Position numbers and translations under genes: made by a program | Assembly (NCBI GenBank): GCA_027460605.1 | Contig: JAPZAN010000107.1 | Location: 1-12,720 of the forward strand | Direction of reading: 5' to 3' | Length of the DNA stretch: 12,720 nucleotides | DNA from: Candidatus Methanoperedens sp. | GTDB lineage: Archaea; Halobacteriota; Methanosarcinia; Methanosarcinales; Methanoperedenaceae | Notes under the pieces: generated by a model | Told to the model about the DNA's origin: nothing | Database searches by the model: none | What the model saw: only the letters and a program-made list of their open reading frames with translations | Part shown: positions 5,638 through 11,835 of the stretch, one piece after another | How the letters are laid out: each line of letters starts with the position of its first letter | Numbering within the stretch: position 1 is the first letter of the stretch

Positions 5638-6337
5638 ATTCACCTGTTCTCAATTTCCACTGAATGCGGCGCAGCACCCCGCGCAGGGTCTGGACCTCTC
5701 GCCCTGTCAACTCAGCCCGTCCTAATATTCTCTGTAGCATAAGCTTTGTCTTGTCTTCTTTATGTTCCTTGTATTCGATATCATCGAGTACTTCATCAAT
5801 GTGCTCATATAAAAGCTCGACATCAGAATGGTCTGCAAGATACCTTTCTCCGCCCTCGATATCACTTAATTCGTAAAGCACAACGGCTACGGCATGTGAA
5901 ATATTCATACTTGGATATTCGGGGCTTGTGGGGATATTTACAACGATATCGCATATTTCAAGCTCCTCATTACTAAGACCGGCATCCTCCCTGCCAAAGA
6001 CGAGCGAGACCACCCCACCTTTCCCAGTTAGTTTTTCTTTTAATTTTTTGGGGCTGTAAGCAGGCATCCGGAAGTGCTTGTTATCGGTTTTTCCATGAAG
6101 CCCTGTCATGCCCACAACGGTATTTGAGCCGGAAAGCGCCTCTTTTAGCGTGAATTCAATCCTGGCATTCTCTATTATTTCATAAGCATGCACTGACATC
6201 ACGCGGGCTGGCATGTCAAGCTCGCATGGATTCAGAAGCACAAGCTCACTGAATCCGAAATTCTTCATTACACGGGCTACGGAGCCGACATTACCGCTGT
6301 AGATAGGTTCAACGAGGACTATTCGAAAGGTAAGCAT
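5621..6337 (-). CDS. trmJ: TrmJ-like RNA 2'-O-methyltransferase (SPOUT family)
   Basis: The 238-residue product has the three motifs of the TrmH/TrmJ SPOUT family: motif 1 at residues 8-28 (VEPIYSGNVGSVARVMKNFGF, with Asn16 and Arg22), motif 2 at about 112-123 (LVFGREDAGLSNEE, with the conserved Glu), and motif 3 at about 135-156 (IPTSPEYPSMNISHAVAVVLYE), which form the knotted S-adenosylmethionine site. TrmJ methylates the 2'-OH of residue 32 in tRNAs; archaeal members are usually specific for cytidine. The C-terminal helices (about 180-232) fit the dimerising extension of TrmJ. Other TrmH-type substrates cannot be excluded. The ATG at 6337 has no ribosome binding site and a weak TATA-like sequence about 33 nt upstream, suggesting a short leader. 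It is the first gene of the marker-14 operon. Confidence 0.85.
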   Translation of the reverse strand: MLTFRIVLVEPIYSGNVGSVARVMKNFGFSELVLLNPCELDMPARVMSVHAYEIIENARIEFTLKEALSGSNTVVGMTGLHGKTDNKHFRMPAYSPKKLKEKLTGKGGVVSLVFGREDAGLSNEELEICDIVVNIPTSPEYPSMNISHAVAVVLYELSDIEGGERYLADHSDVELLYEHIDEVLDDIEYKEHKEDKTKLMLQRILGRAELTGREVQTLRGVLRRIQWKLRTGEYAKPD

Positions 6338-6598
6338 GTATTGGGACTTAATCGTTTCTTAAACACTTTTATGTTTTGGTTATCTCACTTCAACATTCCT
6401 TGAATAAAATCTATTATCTTGTTTTGCAAGGCGAACGAAAACCAATCAGGAATGTTATATTTAGGATTTTATCATTACAATAGGATAAACAAAGTTGTTA
6501 GATTGCTATGTTACAAAAATTCGTTATAATTTTGGTATATTTGTGGAAATTGGAGCAAGGTTTAAATAATTGTAAGTCTATTTGTGTGATGGAGACTT
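6338..6598. other. intergenic region between divergent promoters
   Basis: This 261-nt A/T-rich gap separates the divergent trmJ-like and 297-residue genes. AACATTCCT (6392-6400) and AGGAATGTT (6448-6456) form a 9-bp inverted repeat with a 47-nt spacer. That may be a site for a looping regulator or part of a decayed element. No further reading frame or RNA gene was recognised. Confidence 0.4.
6555..6594 (+). promoter_or_regulatory. promoter and ribosome binding site of the 297-residue gene
   Basis: GCAAGG (6555-6560) followed directly by TTTAAATA (6561-6568) is a good archaeal BRE plus TATA pair. The ATG at 6599 lies about 34 nt after the TATA centre. GGAG (6591-6594), 4 nt before the ATG, could be a ribosome binding site if transcription starts just before it; otherwise the message is nearly leaderless. 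Confidence 0.55.
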
Positions 6599-7492
6599 AT
6601 GGAATCTATGAATAACATACAAAAAACTAATGAACTGCCATCCGAGGAGACAATGCCTCTAAAAAATAGACGAATTGTTACACGTACAACGCATTCACTT
6701 CCTGACAAAGGTTCCAGTATTGAGACACACATTAAAATAATAAAAGCATACGTCATTGTAACCAACGAAGGTAAAAAGGCTGTATCATATAAAGACTTTA
6801 AAGATTTAGTAGATTTTTATTACGGTTCTGTAAGTTCAAACAATAAATTCCTTAAAGAATTTGGATTAATTGCGTACGTATCACATGGGATGTATGTGCC
6901 TACAAAATATGCCATAGATTTTCAAAGATTTAAAACATGGGGTCAAGAAGATAAGGCTTTAGATATACTGAGAGAATTAGTAAAAGCAAGCTGGTTTTGG
7001 CAAGTTGCAAAACAAGTATTGCTTATACGTGAAGATGGGGCAGACGAAAGAGAGATTTTGAACAAATTGGGATCCGAATCCAAAGCAGATCCTGAAAGAG
7101 GACATATAGACTCACTGAAAATATTACTCAAATATCTTGAGTATGTAGGATTAGTTAAACTGGATGAAAAAACAAAAAAAATAAAAATGGCTTTAGAATT
7201 TACCTCTCAAGAACCACCAGGTAAGGAACTTATAACTGGAGAAACACAGAATATTAATTCTCAAATAAGTGAAATCAAAGAAAACATTTCAGTAAACCCC
7301 CAATTATCCTTAACGACTCAAAATACCCCACCTACAGAACCAACTCACTATCGAGAAGAGCCTGGTCACTTTGCTATACGAGTTAAACTAGACGAGACAT
7401 CAATACAATTACTTGATGAGGAAATAAAATACATAAAAGGAAAGTATGCTTTATTGCAAAAGTCGAAAAAAGCAGAATGTGATGTCAAATAA
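6599..7492 (+). CDS. unknown 297-residue protein with probable winged-helix regions
   Basis: No family is recognised with confidence. Residues about 45-110 (IKIIKAYVIVTNEGKKAVSYKDFKDLVDFYYGSVSSNNKFLKEFGLIAYVSHGMYVPTKYAIDF) have the helix-helix-wing pattern of archaeal winged-helix modules that combine a coverage-type helix with FLKEFGLI and a YVPT wing, resembling DUF5343-like proteins. Residues about 118-200 (KALDILRELVKASWFWQVAKQVLLI ... ILLKYLEYVGLVKLDEKTKKIKM) look like a second winged helix. A Gln/Asn/Thr/Pro-rich linker follows (about 205-248), and the C-terminal 45 residues form a separate small domain (FAIRVKLDETSIQLLDEEIKYIKGKYALL). A role in DNA binding is plausible. It is A/T-rich, has its own promoter, stands alone between two conserved minus-strand operons, and is probably acquired. 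Confidence 0.7.
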   Translation: MESMNNIQKTNELPSEETMPLKNRRIVTRTTHSLPDKGSSIETHIKIIKAYVIVTNEGKKAVSYKDFKDLVDFYYGSVSSNNKFLKEFGLIAYVSHGMYVPTKYAIDFQRFKTWGQEDKALDILRELVKASWFWQVAKQVLLIREDGADEREILNKLGSESKADPERGHIDSLKILLKYLEYVGLVKLDEKTKKIKMALEFTSQEPPGKELITGETQNINSQISEIKENISVNPQLSLTTQNTPPTEPTHYREEPGHFAIRVKLDETSIQLLDEEIKYIKGKYALLQKSKKAECDVK

Positions 7493-7503
7493 AATATTAC
7501 GAT

Positions 7504-7564
7504 TCTCCGCGCGGAGATAGTCTTTCAAAAAGAGGCTCCTTACCTCTTGAAAAAAAAATTGAAA
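7504..7564. terminator. nested hairpins downstream of the 297-residue gene
   Basis: A 12-nt palindrome CTCCGCGCGGAG (7504-7515) begins 12 nt after the stop. Next comes a nested hairpin: inner AAGAGG (7532-7537) with CCTCTT (7546-7551), and outer CTTTCAA (7523-7529) with TTGAAAG (7558-7564). An A-run follows the inner stem, so as a terminator with a U-tract it would serve the minus-strand direction better. Position in a convergent gap favours a transcript-ending role. Confidence 0.4.
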
Positions 7565-7568
7565 GGCG

Positions 7569-7612
7569 GGCATTAGCGGATAAAGCCTCCAAAACTTCTA
7601 TCCGCTGATGCT
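7569..7612. other. long 12-14 bp hairpin in the convergent intergenic gap
   Basis: CATTAGCGGATA (7571-7582) pairs with TATCCGCTGATG (7599-7610) with one T-G wobble. Two more pairs (7570-7611 and a wobble at 7569-7612) extend the stem. The loop is 16 nt. No U-tract follows on either strand. It could be a bidirectional 3'-end structure or a small RNA; the sequence does not decide. Confidence 0.45.
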
Positions 7613-7679
7613 TATTCCAAATTACATAACTATTTAATACTATATAAATATTAACTACTTTATCTTAGCCGCCCCAACT

Positions 7680-8036
7680 TTACATTTCCTCAATCTTCTT
7701 AATACTCATCATCGGATAATCCAATGTCTCATCATACGCCAGTTCAACCGTGGCTATGATATTTTTATACAGCACCTGCAAACTAACATGCAGCATTCGC
7801 CCTTCCAGTTCACAGTACCCAAACCTTGGATTCTGCTTTTTTCCGACCATCTCGCGGTCAATGGAAACACTCACGCTCCTGACATGAGGCTGGACTCCGA
7901 TGCTGTCCTCTATTATTCTTTCAAGACCATCAACGGTATCGACATTTATCGGCGTTCCGACGAACTGGTGGTACAGCGCGCCGAGCTTGATACCGGCTTC
8001 GAATACAGCTATATCGCGTTCATTAATTTCTGACAT
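7680..8036 (-). CDS. mptD: archaeal dihydroneopterin aldolase, MptD type
   Basis: The 118-residue product matches the archaeal DHNA family (formerly DUF381, MptD of Methanocaldococcus). It begins MSEINERDIAVFEAGIKLGALYHQFVGTPINVDTVDGLERIIEDSI, and has VSIDREMVGKKQNPRFGYCELEGRMLHVSLQV and a C-terminal ELAYDETLDYPMMSIKKI, all characteristic. MptD cleaves 7,8-dihydroneopterin to 6-hydroxymethyl-7,8-dihydropterin and glycolaldehyde in tetrahydromethanopterin biosynthesis, in the cytoplasm. The length is normal. A strong ribosome binding site (AAGGAG, 6 nt before ATG) lies inside the end of pssA, which it overlaps by 14 nt. It is the last gene of the operon. Confidence 0.85.
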   Translation of the reverse strand: MSEINERDIAVFEAGIKLGALYHQFVGTPINVDTVDGLERIIEDSIGVQPHVRSVSVSIDREMVGKKQNPRFGYCELEGRMLHVSLQVLYKNIIATVELAYDETLDYPMMSIKKIEEM

Positions 8037-8706
8037 AATATCTCCTTCCTATCGGGCTCAGGATGTAGGCAAAAATCATAATAAACAGGAGCAATGACGC
8101 TTTTTTTACCATATCAGGATAGCCCAGATAAAAAACCGCTATATCCAAAACAAGCACTGCCGACATTGGTGCAAGGATAACAGGCTGGTTCAATTTAGGG
8201 TAACTTATCGTGCTTACCATCAGCATGGATAATATAACTAGAAGAGTCGCAAACATATAATCAAAATACGGGACAAGCTCTTTTATCAGTAGAAACAAAG
8301 CCACGATTAAACCCCCTGCTGTTATGGGAATCCCCTCAAACCCGTCCTTTTTCCCGGCGACGTTGAACCTGGCAAGCCGCAGTATGCCGCAGGCAAGGAA
8401 TAATCCTGAAAAAACCCATGCCATGTATCCGGTACTGGCAAGGAAAACGAATGCTAAAAGCGCAGGCGCCACACCAAAAGCTATCACATCCGCAAGCGAG
8501 TCAAGATTCGCGCCAAGAACCCCGAATCCTGAGTAACGCGCCACTGCGCCGTCTAGCCCGTCTGCTATTACTGCAACGAGAACCAGCACAAGCGCGGTAT
8601 CGAACTGTCCCCTGACCGTCATTATTATCGAGGCAAACCCGAGAAGCGCATTAATAAGCGTAATGACATCTGCAGGTTTTATAAGTTTCAGGATGTTTTG
8701 TCCCAT
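8023..8706 (-). CDS. pssA: archaetidylserine synthase (CDP-alcohol phosphatidyltransferase)
   Basis: The 227-residue membrane protein carries the CDP-alcohol phosphatidyltransferase motif at residues 49-73: DGLDGAVAR, then G-x3-D-x3-D (Asp49, Asp52, Asp69, Asp73 bind the metal ions). About six hydrophobic spans follow the usual pattern. The short N-terminal segment LIKPADVITLINALLGF is typical of the PssA group rather than of archaetidylglycerol or inositol phosphate synthases. It would attach L-serine to CDP-archaeol, giving archaetidylserine, the substrate of the decarboxylase encoded just upstream. AGGAG lies about 7 nt before the ATG, overlapping the end of asd, whose TAA is 10 nt upstream. 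Confidence 0.88.
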   Translation of the reverse strand: MGQNILKLIKPADVITLINALLGFASIIMTVRGQFDTALVLVLVAVIADGLDGAVARYSGFGVLGANLDSLADVIAFGVAPALLAFVFLASTGYMAWVFSGLFLACGILRLARFNVAGKKDGFEGIPITAGGLIVALFLLIKELVPYFDYMFATLLVILSMLMVSTISYPKLNQPVILAPMSAVLVLDIAVFYLGYPDMVKKASLLLFIMIFAYILSPIGRRYYVRN

Positions 8707-8716
8707 TCTTATCTCC

Positions 8717-9352
8717 TTATTGTCCCGTTATTTTCTCTTTTTTCTTGGCGATTATCGTGCATCCGGCTTTGACTTTGTCATTCACTTTAACGATAAACAC
8801 ATATCCGTCGGGAATTATTACATCCACACGCGAGCCAAAACGTATCATCCCGATGCGTTCTCCCCTTTTTACACGGCTTCCCACGCTGATGTACGAGACG
8901 ATGCGCCGCGTCAGGACGCCTGCTATCTGTGTTAATTCAAGAGCACCTGTGCTGGTATCTATCACTACATGGTTTCTTTCATTCACAAATGAATCCTTAT
9001 TGAACGCAGGTATATAGCCGCCAGGCTTATAATCGATATTCGTTACCGTACCCGCAAGAGGCGCCCTGTTCACATGGACATCATGGATATTCATGAAAAT
9101 GCAGATTTTTTGGTTTTGCACTGAGATTACTTTGCCGTCGGCAGGAGAGACCGCATCGTCCTCGTCCCCGGTTGGAGAACGCTCCGGGTCGCGGAAGAAT
9201 ATGAAAAAAAAGAACGTCAGAATTGCGCCGATAATGAATGCGATTAATAGTATATAAAAAACCAATCCCGTGAAACTCTTCGAAATATACCCTATGGCAA
9301 GGGTAAACAGCATCATCCCCCCTATCCAGGATAAGGAGCCTTTAGCCGGCAT
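8717..9352 (-). CDS. asd: archaetidylserine decarboxylase proenzyme (pyruvoyl enzyme)
   Basis: The 211-residue product is a short, archaeal-type phosphatidylserine decarboxylase. Two hydrophobic spans at about residues 10-52 are followed by FFRDPERSP (51-60), SPADGKV (69-75) with the conserved Asp72, MNIHDVHVNRAPLAG (87-101), and NERNH (124-128). The self-cleavage pair is Gly173-Ser174 in RFGSRVDV; Ser174 would become the pyruvoyl cofactor, giving a beta chain of 173 and an alpha chain of about 38 residues. It converts archaetidylserine to archaetidylethanolamine. The start overlaps the artA stop by 11 nt; the MPAKGSLSWIGG N-terminus fits the family, though the ribosome binding site is weak. 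Confidence 0.88.
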   Translation of the reverse strand: MPAKGSLSWIGGMMLFTLAIGYISKSFTGLVFYILLIAFIIGAILTFFFFIFFRDPERSPTGDEDDAVSPADGKVISVQNQKICIFMNIHDVHVNRAPLAGTVTNIDYKPGGYIPAFNKDSFVNERNHVVIDTSTGALELTQIAGVLTRRIVSYISVGSRVKRGERIGMIRFGSRVDVIIPDGYVFIVKVNDKVKAGCTIIAKKKEKITGQ

Positions 9353-10055
9353 GCCTGAAAACCCCCATTACAAGGTTCAGGATACCGTCAATCATGTCGA
9401 TGATTTCAGGAAGTAATTTCAGGACTGCATACGCTATTACGAATAACGCAACCAGGGAGCCTGTTTTTGCTATCACAGTATGCGCGATATAGAAACTTGT
9501 TTCAGGGTCGCCAAACCATGTCATTCCATAGGCGTCAACCACGAAAACATTTCTTATCAAATTCAATCCGTATATTACCGGGACCGAGACGAAAAATGCC
9601 GGGGCAATCCGTTTGAAGGGCGCATTGGCGCTTGTGATTATCCCGATAAACAATGCAATGCTTTCTATTGCCGTGCATGCCAGGATTATTTCGACCTTAT
9701 AGCCATTGACCGCAATCAGGTTCCAGTCAAGCCTTGTTATCGTTACCCCGAAAACCGAGGCAAGCCATATGGTCTGGTCGGCTACGGTTGAAATTATCCA
9801 TATGTTCATTGCCGGGATTTCTGCAAAGACAAAATACGACAGCCCGCCTATGGCAGCAGCAGTGGTCATCATAAATATTGAGGAAAGGGTGCTTATACCG
9901 TTAATGTTCCCGAGAAGACTTTTGTCTTGCCGTATCAGGATAAAACCAATAAAAACACAGAAAATGGCTGCAAGTACGGTCAGGGCTACATTGACATAAT
10001 CCCCCAATTCATAATAATGTGACCACTGTAAAACCCAGTGGACTGAAAAAAGCAT
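9342..10055 (-). CDS. artA: archaeosortase A
   Basis: The product from the ATG at 10055 is 237 residues with about seven membrane spans. It has the exosortase/archaeosortase signature: Cys127 in LACTAIESIALF, Arg168 in GLNLIRNVF, and a conserved polar third position near FYIAHTVIAKTGS (His192). In Haloferax volcanii this enzyme removes the C-terminal PGF-CTERM sorting tail of S-layer and other proteins and attaches them to lipid. The frame is open for 100 codons further upstream, but that part is the antisense-phase shadow of the geranylgeranyl-reductase gene. The start overlaps that gene by 47 nt; a TTG at 10007, just after its stop, is a shorter alternative. The placement among archaetidylserine genes fits the reported dependence of ArtA processing on these enzymes. 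Confidence 0.85.
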   Translation of the reverse strand: MLFSVHWVLQWSHYYELGDYVNVALTVLAAIFCVFIGFILIRQDKSLLGNINGISTLSSIFMMTTAAAIGGLSYFVFAEIPAMNIWIISTVADQTIWLASVFGVTITRLDWNLIAVNGYKVEIILACTAIESIALFIGIITSANAPFKRIAPAFFVSVPVIYGLNLIRNVFVVDAYGMTWFGDPETSFYIAHTVIAKTGSLVALFVIAYAVLKLLPEIIDMIDGILNLVMGVFRHAG

Positions 10056-10989
10056 CCAGCCAGTACCTAAATCTCTCGTTGTCCCTGATTTCACGCACAA
10101 ATGCTTCCAGAACCATATCGTTAGATAAAAATCGGGCAAGCATGGCAAGCGTTGAAAAATCGAATTCTTTTTTCCATCGTTTCTCGAAGCTGGCAAGAGC
10201 GTTATTTCCTGAAATGGCGCCGGATAATACTTCTGCCGCAATTTCCCCGGAACGCCGTGCATAAAATATCCCTTCGCCCTCAAACGGTGATACGAATCCT
10301 GCTGCATCGCCTGCAAGGAGAAATCTATTGGAGAATGTTTTTTCAGCAGGTTCAAGCGGTATCAAACCTTTTTCACCGGGAATATCCGGGTAACCGTTCA
10401 GCGACGATGTTCCTGTGAGCACGTGGTTCTTTTTTGGCGCGCTCCACGAGTAACCGCCATGCATCAGGTTCATTTCAAAATAATCATCAGGTTCCTCATT
10501 TTTTTTCTGCTGCACACAATAGGCATATTTCTTCGCGCCGCCGCAAAGACGGCTTAAATCCGACACGCCTGACGCGACAATCGCATAATCTGCGTCTATT
10601 TGCTCTTTTGTTGTCCTGATTGCAACAGAGGAGTCATTTTCCTCTAACGACAGGGCTATGTCTTTTTTCAGCCCTGCCCCCGCATTAATGGCTTCATTCA
10701 GGTTAAAAGAATCAAAGGCTTCGCGGTCTATGGAATACTCAACCGCTTTCCTGTATGTTATTTCAGCCCTGATATCACGAAATGAGAGCCGGATACCCTT
10801 TAACTCCCTTTCTACATACGCATCATCTATCTTGTATTCCCTGGCATATTGCGCAGTCAGGATACCGGCACATGCCTTTTTTTTATAGCACGGGTCTATT
10901 ATAATGGTTTTATGACCGAGTGACGAGAGCTTTTCAGCTGCGAAAGAGCCCGCAGGCCCCGCGCCTATGACAGCAACATCATATCTCAT
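10009..10989 (-). CDS. geranylgeranyl-reductase-family flavoprotein
   Basis: The 326-residue product has an N-terminal FAD-binding Rossmann motif (VIGAGPAGSFAAEKL, residues 7-21), a Cys at 40 in the KACAGI segment where the family carries a CGG-like motif, the substrate-site pattern YSWSAPKKNHVLTG (180-193, matching YxWxFPK of geranylgeranyl reductases), and the FAD-binding GDAAGFVSPFEGEGI (227-241). This family saturates the geranylgeranyl chains of archaeal membrane lipids (digeranylgeranylglycerophospholipid reductase) or other isoprenoids. It is shorter than the usual about 390-400 residues, so it may be a variant acting on another isoprenoid. A GGGAG lies 8 nt before the ATG. It overlaps the membrane protein upstream by 11 nt and artA downstream. 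Confidence 0.78.
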   Translation of the reverse strand: MRYDVAVIGAGPAGSFAAEKLSSLGHKTIIIDPCYKKKACAGILTAQYAREYKIDDAYVERELKGIRLSFRDIRAEITYRKAVEYSIDREAFDSFNLNEAINAGAGLKKDIALSLEENDSSVAIRTTKEQIDADYAIVASGVSDLSRLCGGAKKYAYCVQQKKNEEPDDYFEMNLMHGGYSWSAPKKNHVLTGTSSLNGYPDIPGEKGLIPLEPAEKTFSNRFLLAGDAAGFVSPFEGEGIFYARRSGEIAAEVLSGAISGNNALASFEKRWKKEFDFSTLAMLARFLSNDMVLEAFVREIRDNERFRYWLDAFFSPLGFTVVTLL

Positions 10990-11500
10990 GTGCGGCTCTC
11001 CCTGTTATTCCGCCCGTCAGCATATATGCAGCATCGAATGCGAGAAGGAATAATAAAGCGTTCAACCCCAGTATGTTCATGATAACAAGTACCAGTACCC
11101 CCAGCTTCAGGATTAACCTGTACTCGAATATGAAATCCATGAATTTCGGCGTTTGTATTAAATCTCCCATCTCATCAAAAGCCGCAAGCATCGCTATTAG
11201 CAGTACAAGAGGAGAGAGCTTTGTCCCGTATAGGAAAACCACGGCAAGTATTGCGCCAAGACCGGAATAATGTCCGGCGCTGTTAATCTTGCCTGTTATC
11301 AGGTTCCCGAGGACGATGCCGCCGAAAAGAAGGGCGGCGCCGGTATCGGATATCATCAGGTACCCCATCAATAATCCGTAAGCAAGCCCGGAGGGTATTG
11401 CGTAAATTCTACGGCTGAGGTTCTTATCCTCAATATCATCGGTGAGCTTGATCAATGAACCTGAAAGGAGGCTTATAACCAGAAGCGTAAGTAAAGACAC
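10979..11500 (-). CDS. small polytopic membrane protein with two Asp-rich motifs
   Basis: The 173-residue product has about five or six hydrophobic spans and no recognised family. Two acidic motifs stand out: LTDDIEDKNLSRR at about residues 19-31 and AFDEMGDL at about 107-114. In order and character they resemble the Asp-rich metal-diphosphate sites of UbiA-type prenyltransferases, but the protein is much shorter than UbiA enzymes (about 290 residues). Its place as first gene of a lipid operon, overlapping a geranylgeranyl-reductase-like gene, makes a role with prenyl or lipid substrates plausible; this is inference. The start is a GTG at 11500 with no ribosome binding site, and a TATA-like sequence lies about 22-30 nt upstream, so the transcript is nearly leaderless. 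Confidence 0.7.
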   Translation of the reverse strand: MSLLTLLVISLLSGSLIKLTDDIEDKNLSRRIYAIPSGLAYGLLMGYLMISDTGAALLFGGIVLGNLITGKINSAGHYSGLGAILAVVFLYGTKLSPLVLLIAMLAAFDEMGDLIQTPKFMDFIFEYRLILKLGVLVLVIMNILGLNALLFLLAFDAAYMLTGGITGRAAHEI

Positions 11501-11520
11501 GCGCCAAATGCTACTTTCAG

Positions 11521-11531
11521 GAATTAAATAG
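11521..11531 (-). promoter_or_regulatory. TATA-like box of the lipid/archaeosortase operon
   Basis: On the minus strand the sequence TATTTAATT lies about 22-30 nt before the GTG start at 11500. This spacing fits transcription starting at or next to the start codon. No other gene lies between it and the divergent argH promoter. Confidence 0.45.
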
Positions 11532-11576
11532 CTTTCTATTAAAAAATTGATTCATGGCACGACCAGGTCAGAAGTC

Positions 11577-11586
11577 TATATTTATA
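11577..11586 (+). promoter_or_regulatory. TATA box of the argH transcript
   Basis: TATATTTATA starts 37 nt before the ATG at 11614, so transcription should begin near 11605-11612, at or just before that ATG. If so, the transcript carries about 220 nt of hairpin-rich sequence before argH. It is divergent from the lipid operon promoter, about 45 nt away. Confidence 0.55.
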
Positions 11587-11613
11587 CCTATTGACATGAA
11601 TTAAAGAGATTTT

Positions 11614-11835
11614 ATGAAAAAACTTTATGAAAGTTTTATCAAAAGAAGGGGTATGCGCAGCATACCCTTATACCGCAAAACCGTCGCGCCGCTTTACTTC
11701 GCAGACACGTATGGCGAAGCCATACGTAAACCTTTAAGAAAGGTTTATCAAACGACGGGTATGGTGGAACCATACCCGAACACGCCCTCCCGAGGCGTGA
11801 CTCGGGACCGCATAAAGCGAGGTGTCGCTTTATGA
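11614..11835 (+). CDS. possible 73-residue Arg-rich leader frame coupled to argH
   Basis: An uninterrupted frame from an ATG near the expected transcription start runs 73 codons and stops with TGA at 11833-11835, overlapping the argH ATG (ATGA at 11832-11835). The product has 10 Arg (residues 11, 12, 15, 21, 38, 42, 60, 64, 66, 69) and 8 Lys, and no recognised domain. The frame runs through the whole hairpin chain, so its composition is partly set by the palindromes. It may be a real leader peptide whose translation opens the structure over the argH start, a short protein with hairpin insertions, or an accidental frame. Position at the promoter and exact coupling favour use; no homology can be claimed. 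Confidence 0.35.
   Translation: MKKLYESFIKRRGMRSIPLYRKTVAPLYFADTYGEAIRKPLRKVYQTTGMVEPYPNTPSRGVTRDRIKRGVAL
11619..11834 (+). repeat. chain of seven hairpins before argH, last one holding the argH start codon
   Basis: Perfect stems follow one another: AAAACTTT 11619-11626 with 11630-11637 (loop ATG); GGGTATGC 11649-11656 with 11660-11667 (loop GCA); ACGTATGGC 11707-11715 with 11719-11727 (loop GAA); AAACCTTT 11728-11735 with 11739-11746 (loop AAG); CGGGTATGGT 11756-11765 with 11769-11778 (loop GGA); TCCCGAG 11788-11794 with 11801-11807 (6-nt loop); and CATAAAGCGA 11811-11820 with 11825-11834 (loop GGTG). The first five have 3-nt loops, and three share a GTATG/CATAC core. The last includes the argH ATG (11832-11834). 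Ordinary coding or spacer DNA would not be expected to hold so many perfect short-loop palindromes. Confidence 0.85.

Noticed and set aside
10056..10355. 100-residue N-terminal extension of archaeosortase A
   Set aside because: It lies wholly within the geranylgeranyl-reductase gene on the same strand in another frame, lacks membrane spans and does not fit the family length.
11619..11834. CRISPR array or REP-type repeat as explanation of the hairpin chain
   Set aside because: The units are not identical repeats separated by spacers; arm sequences differ and spacing is irregular.
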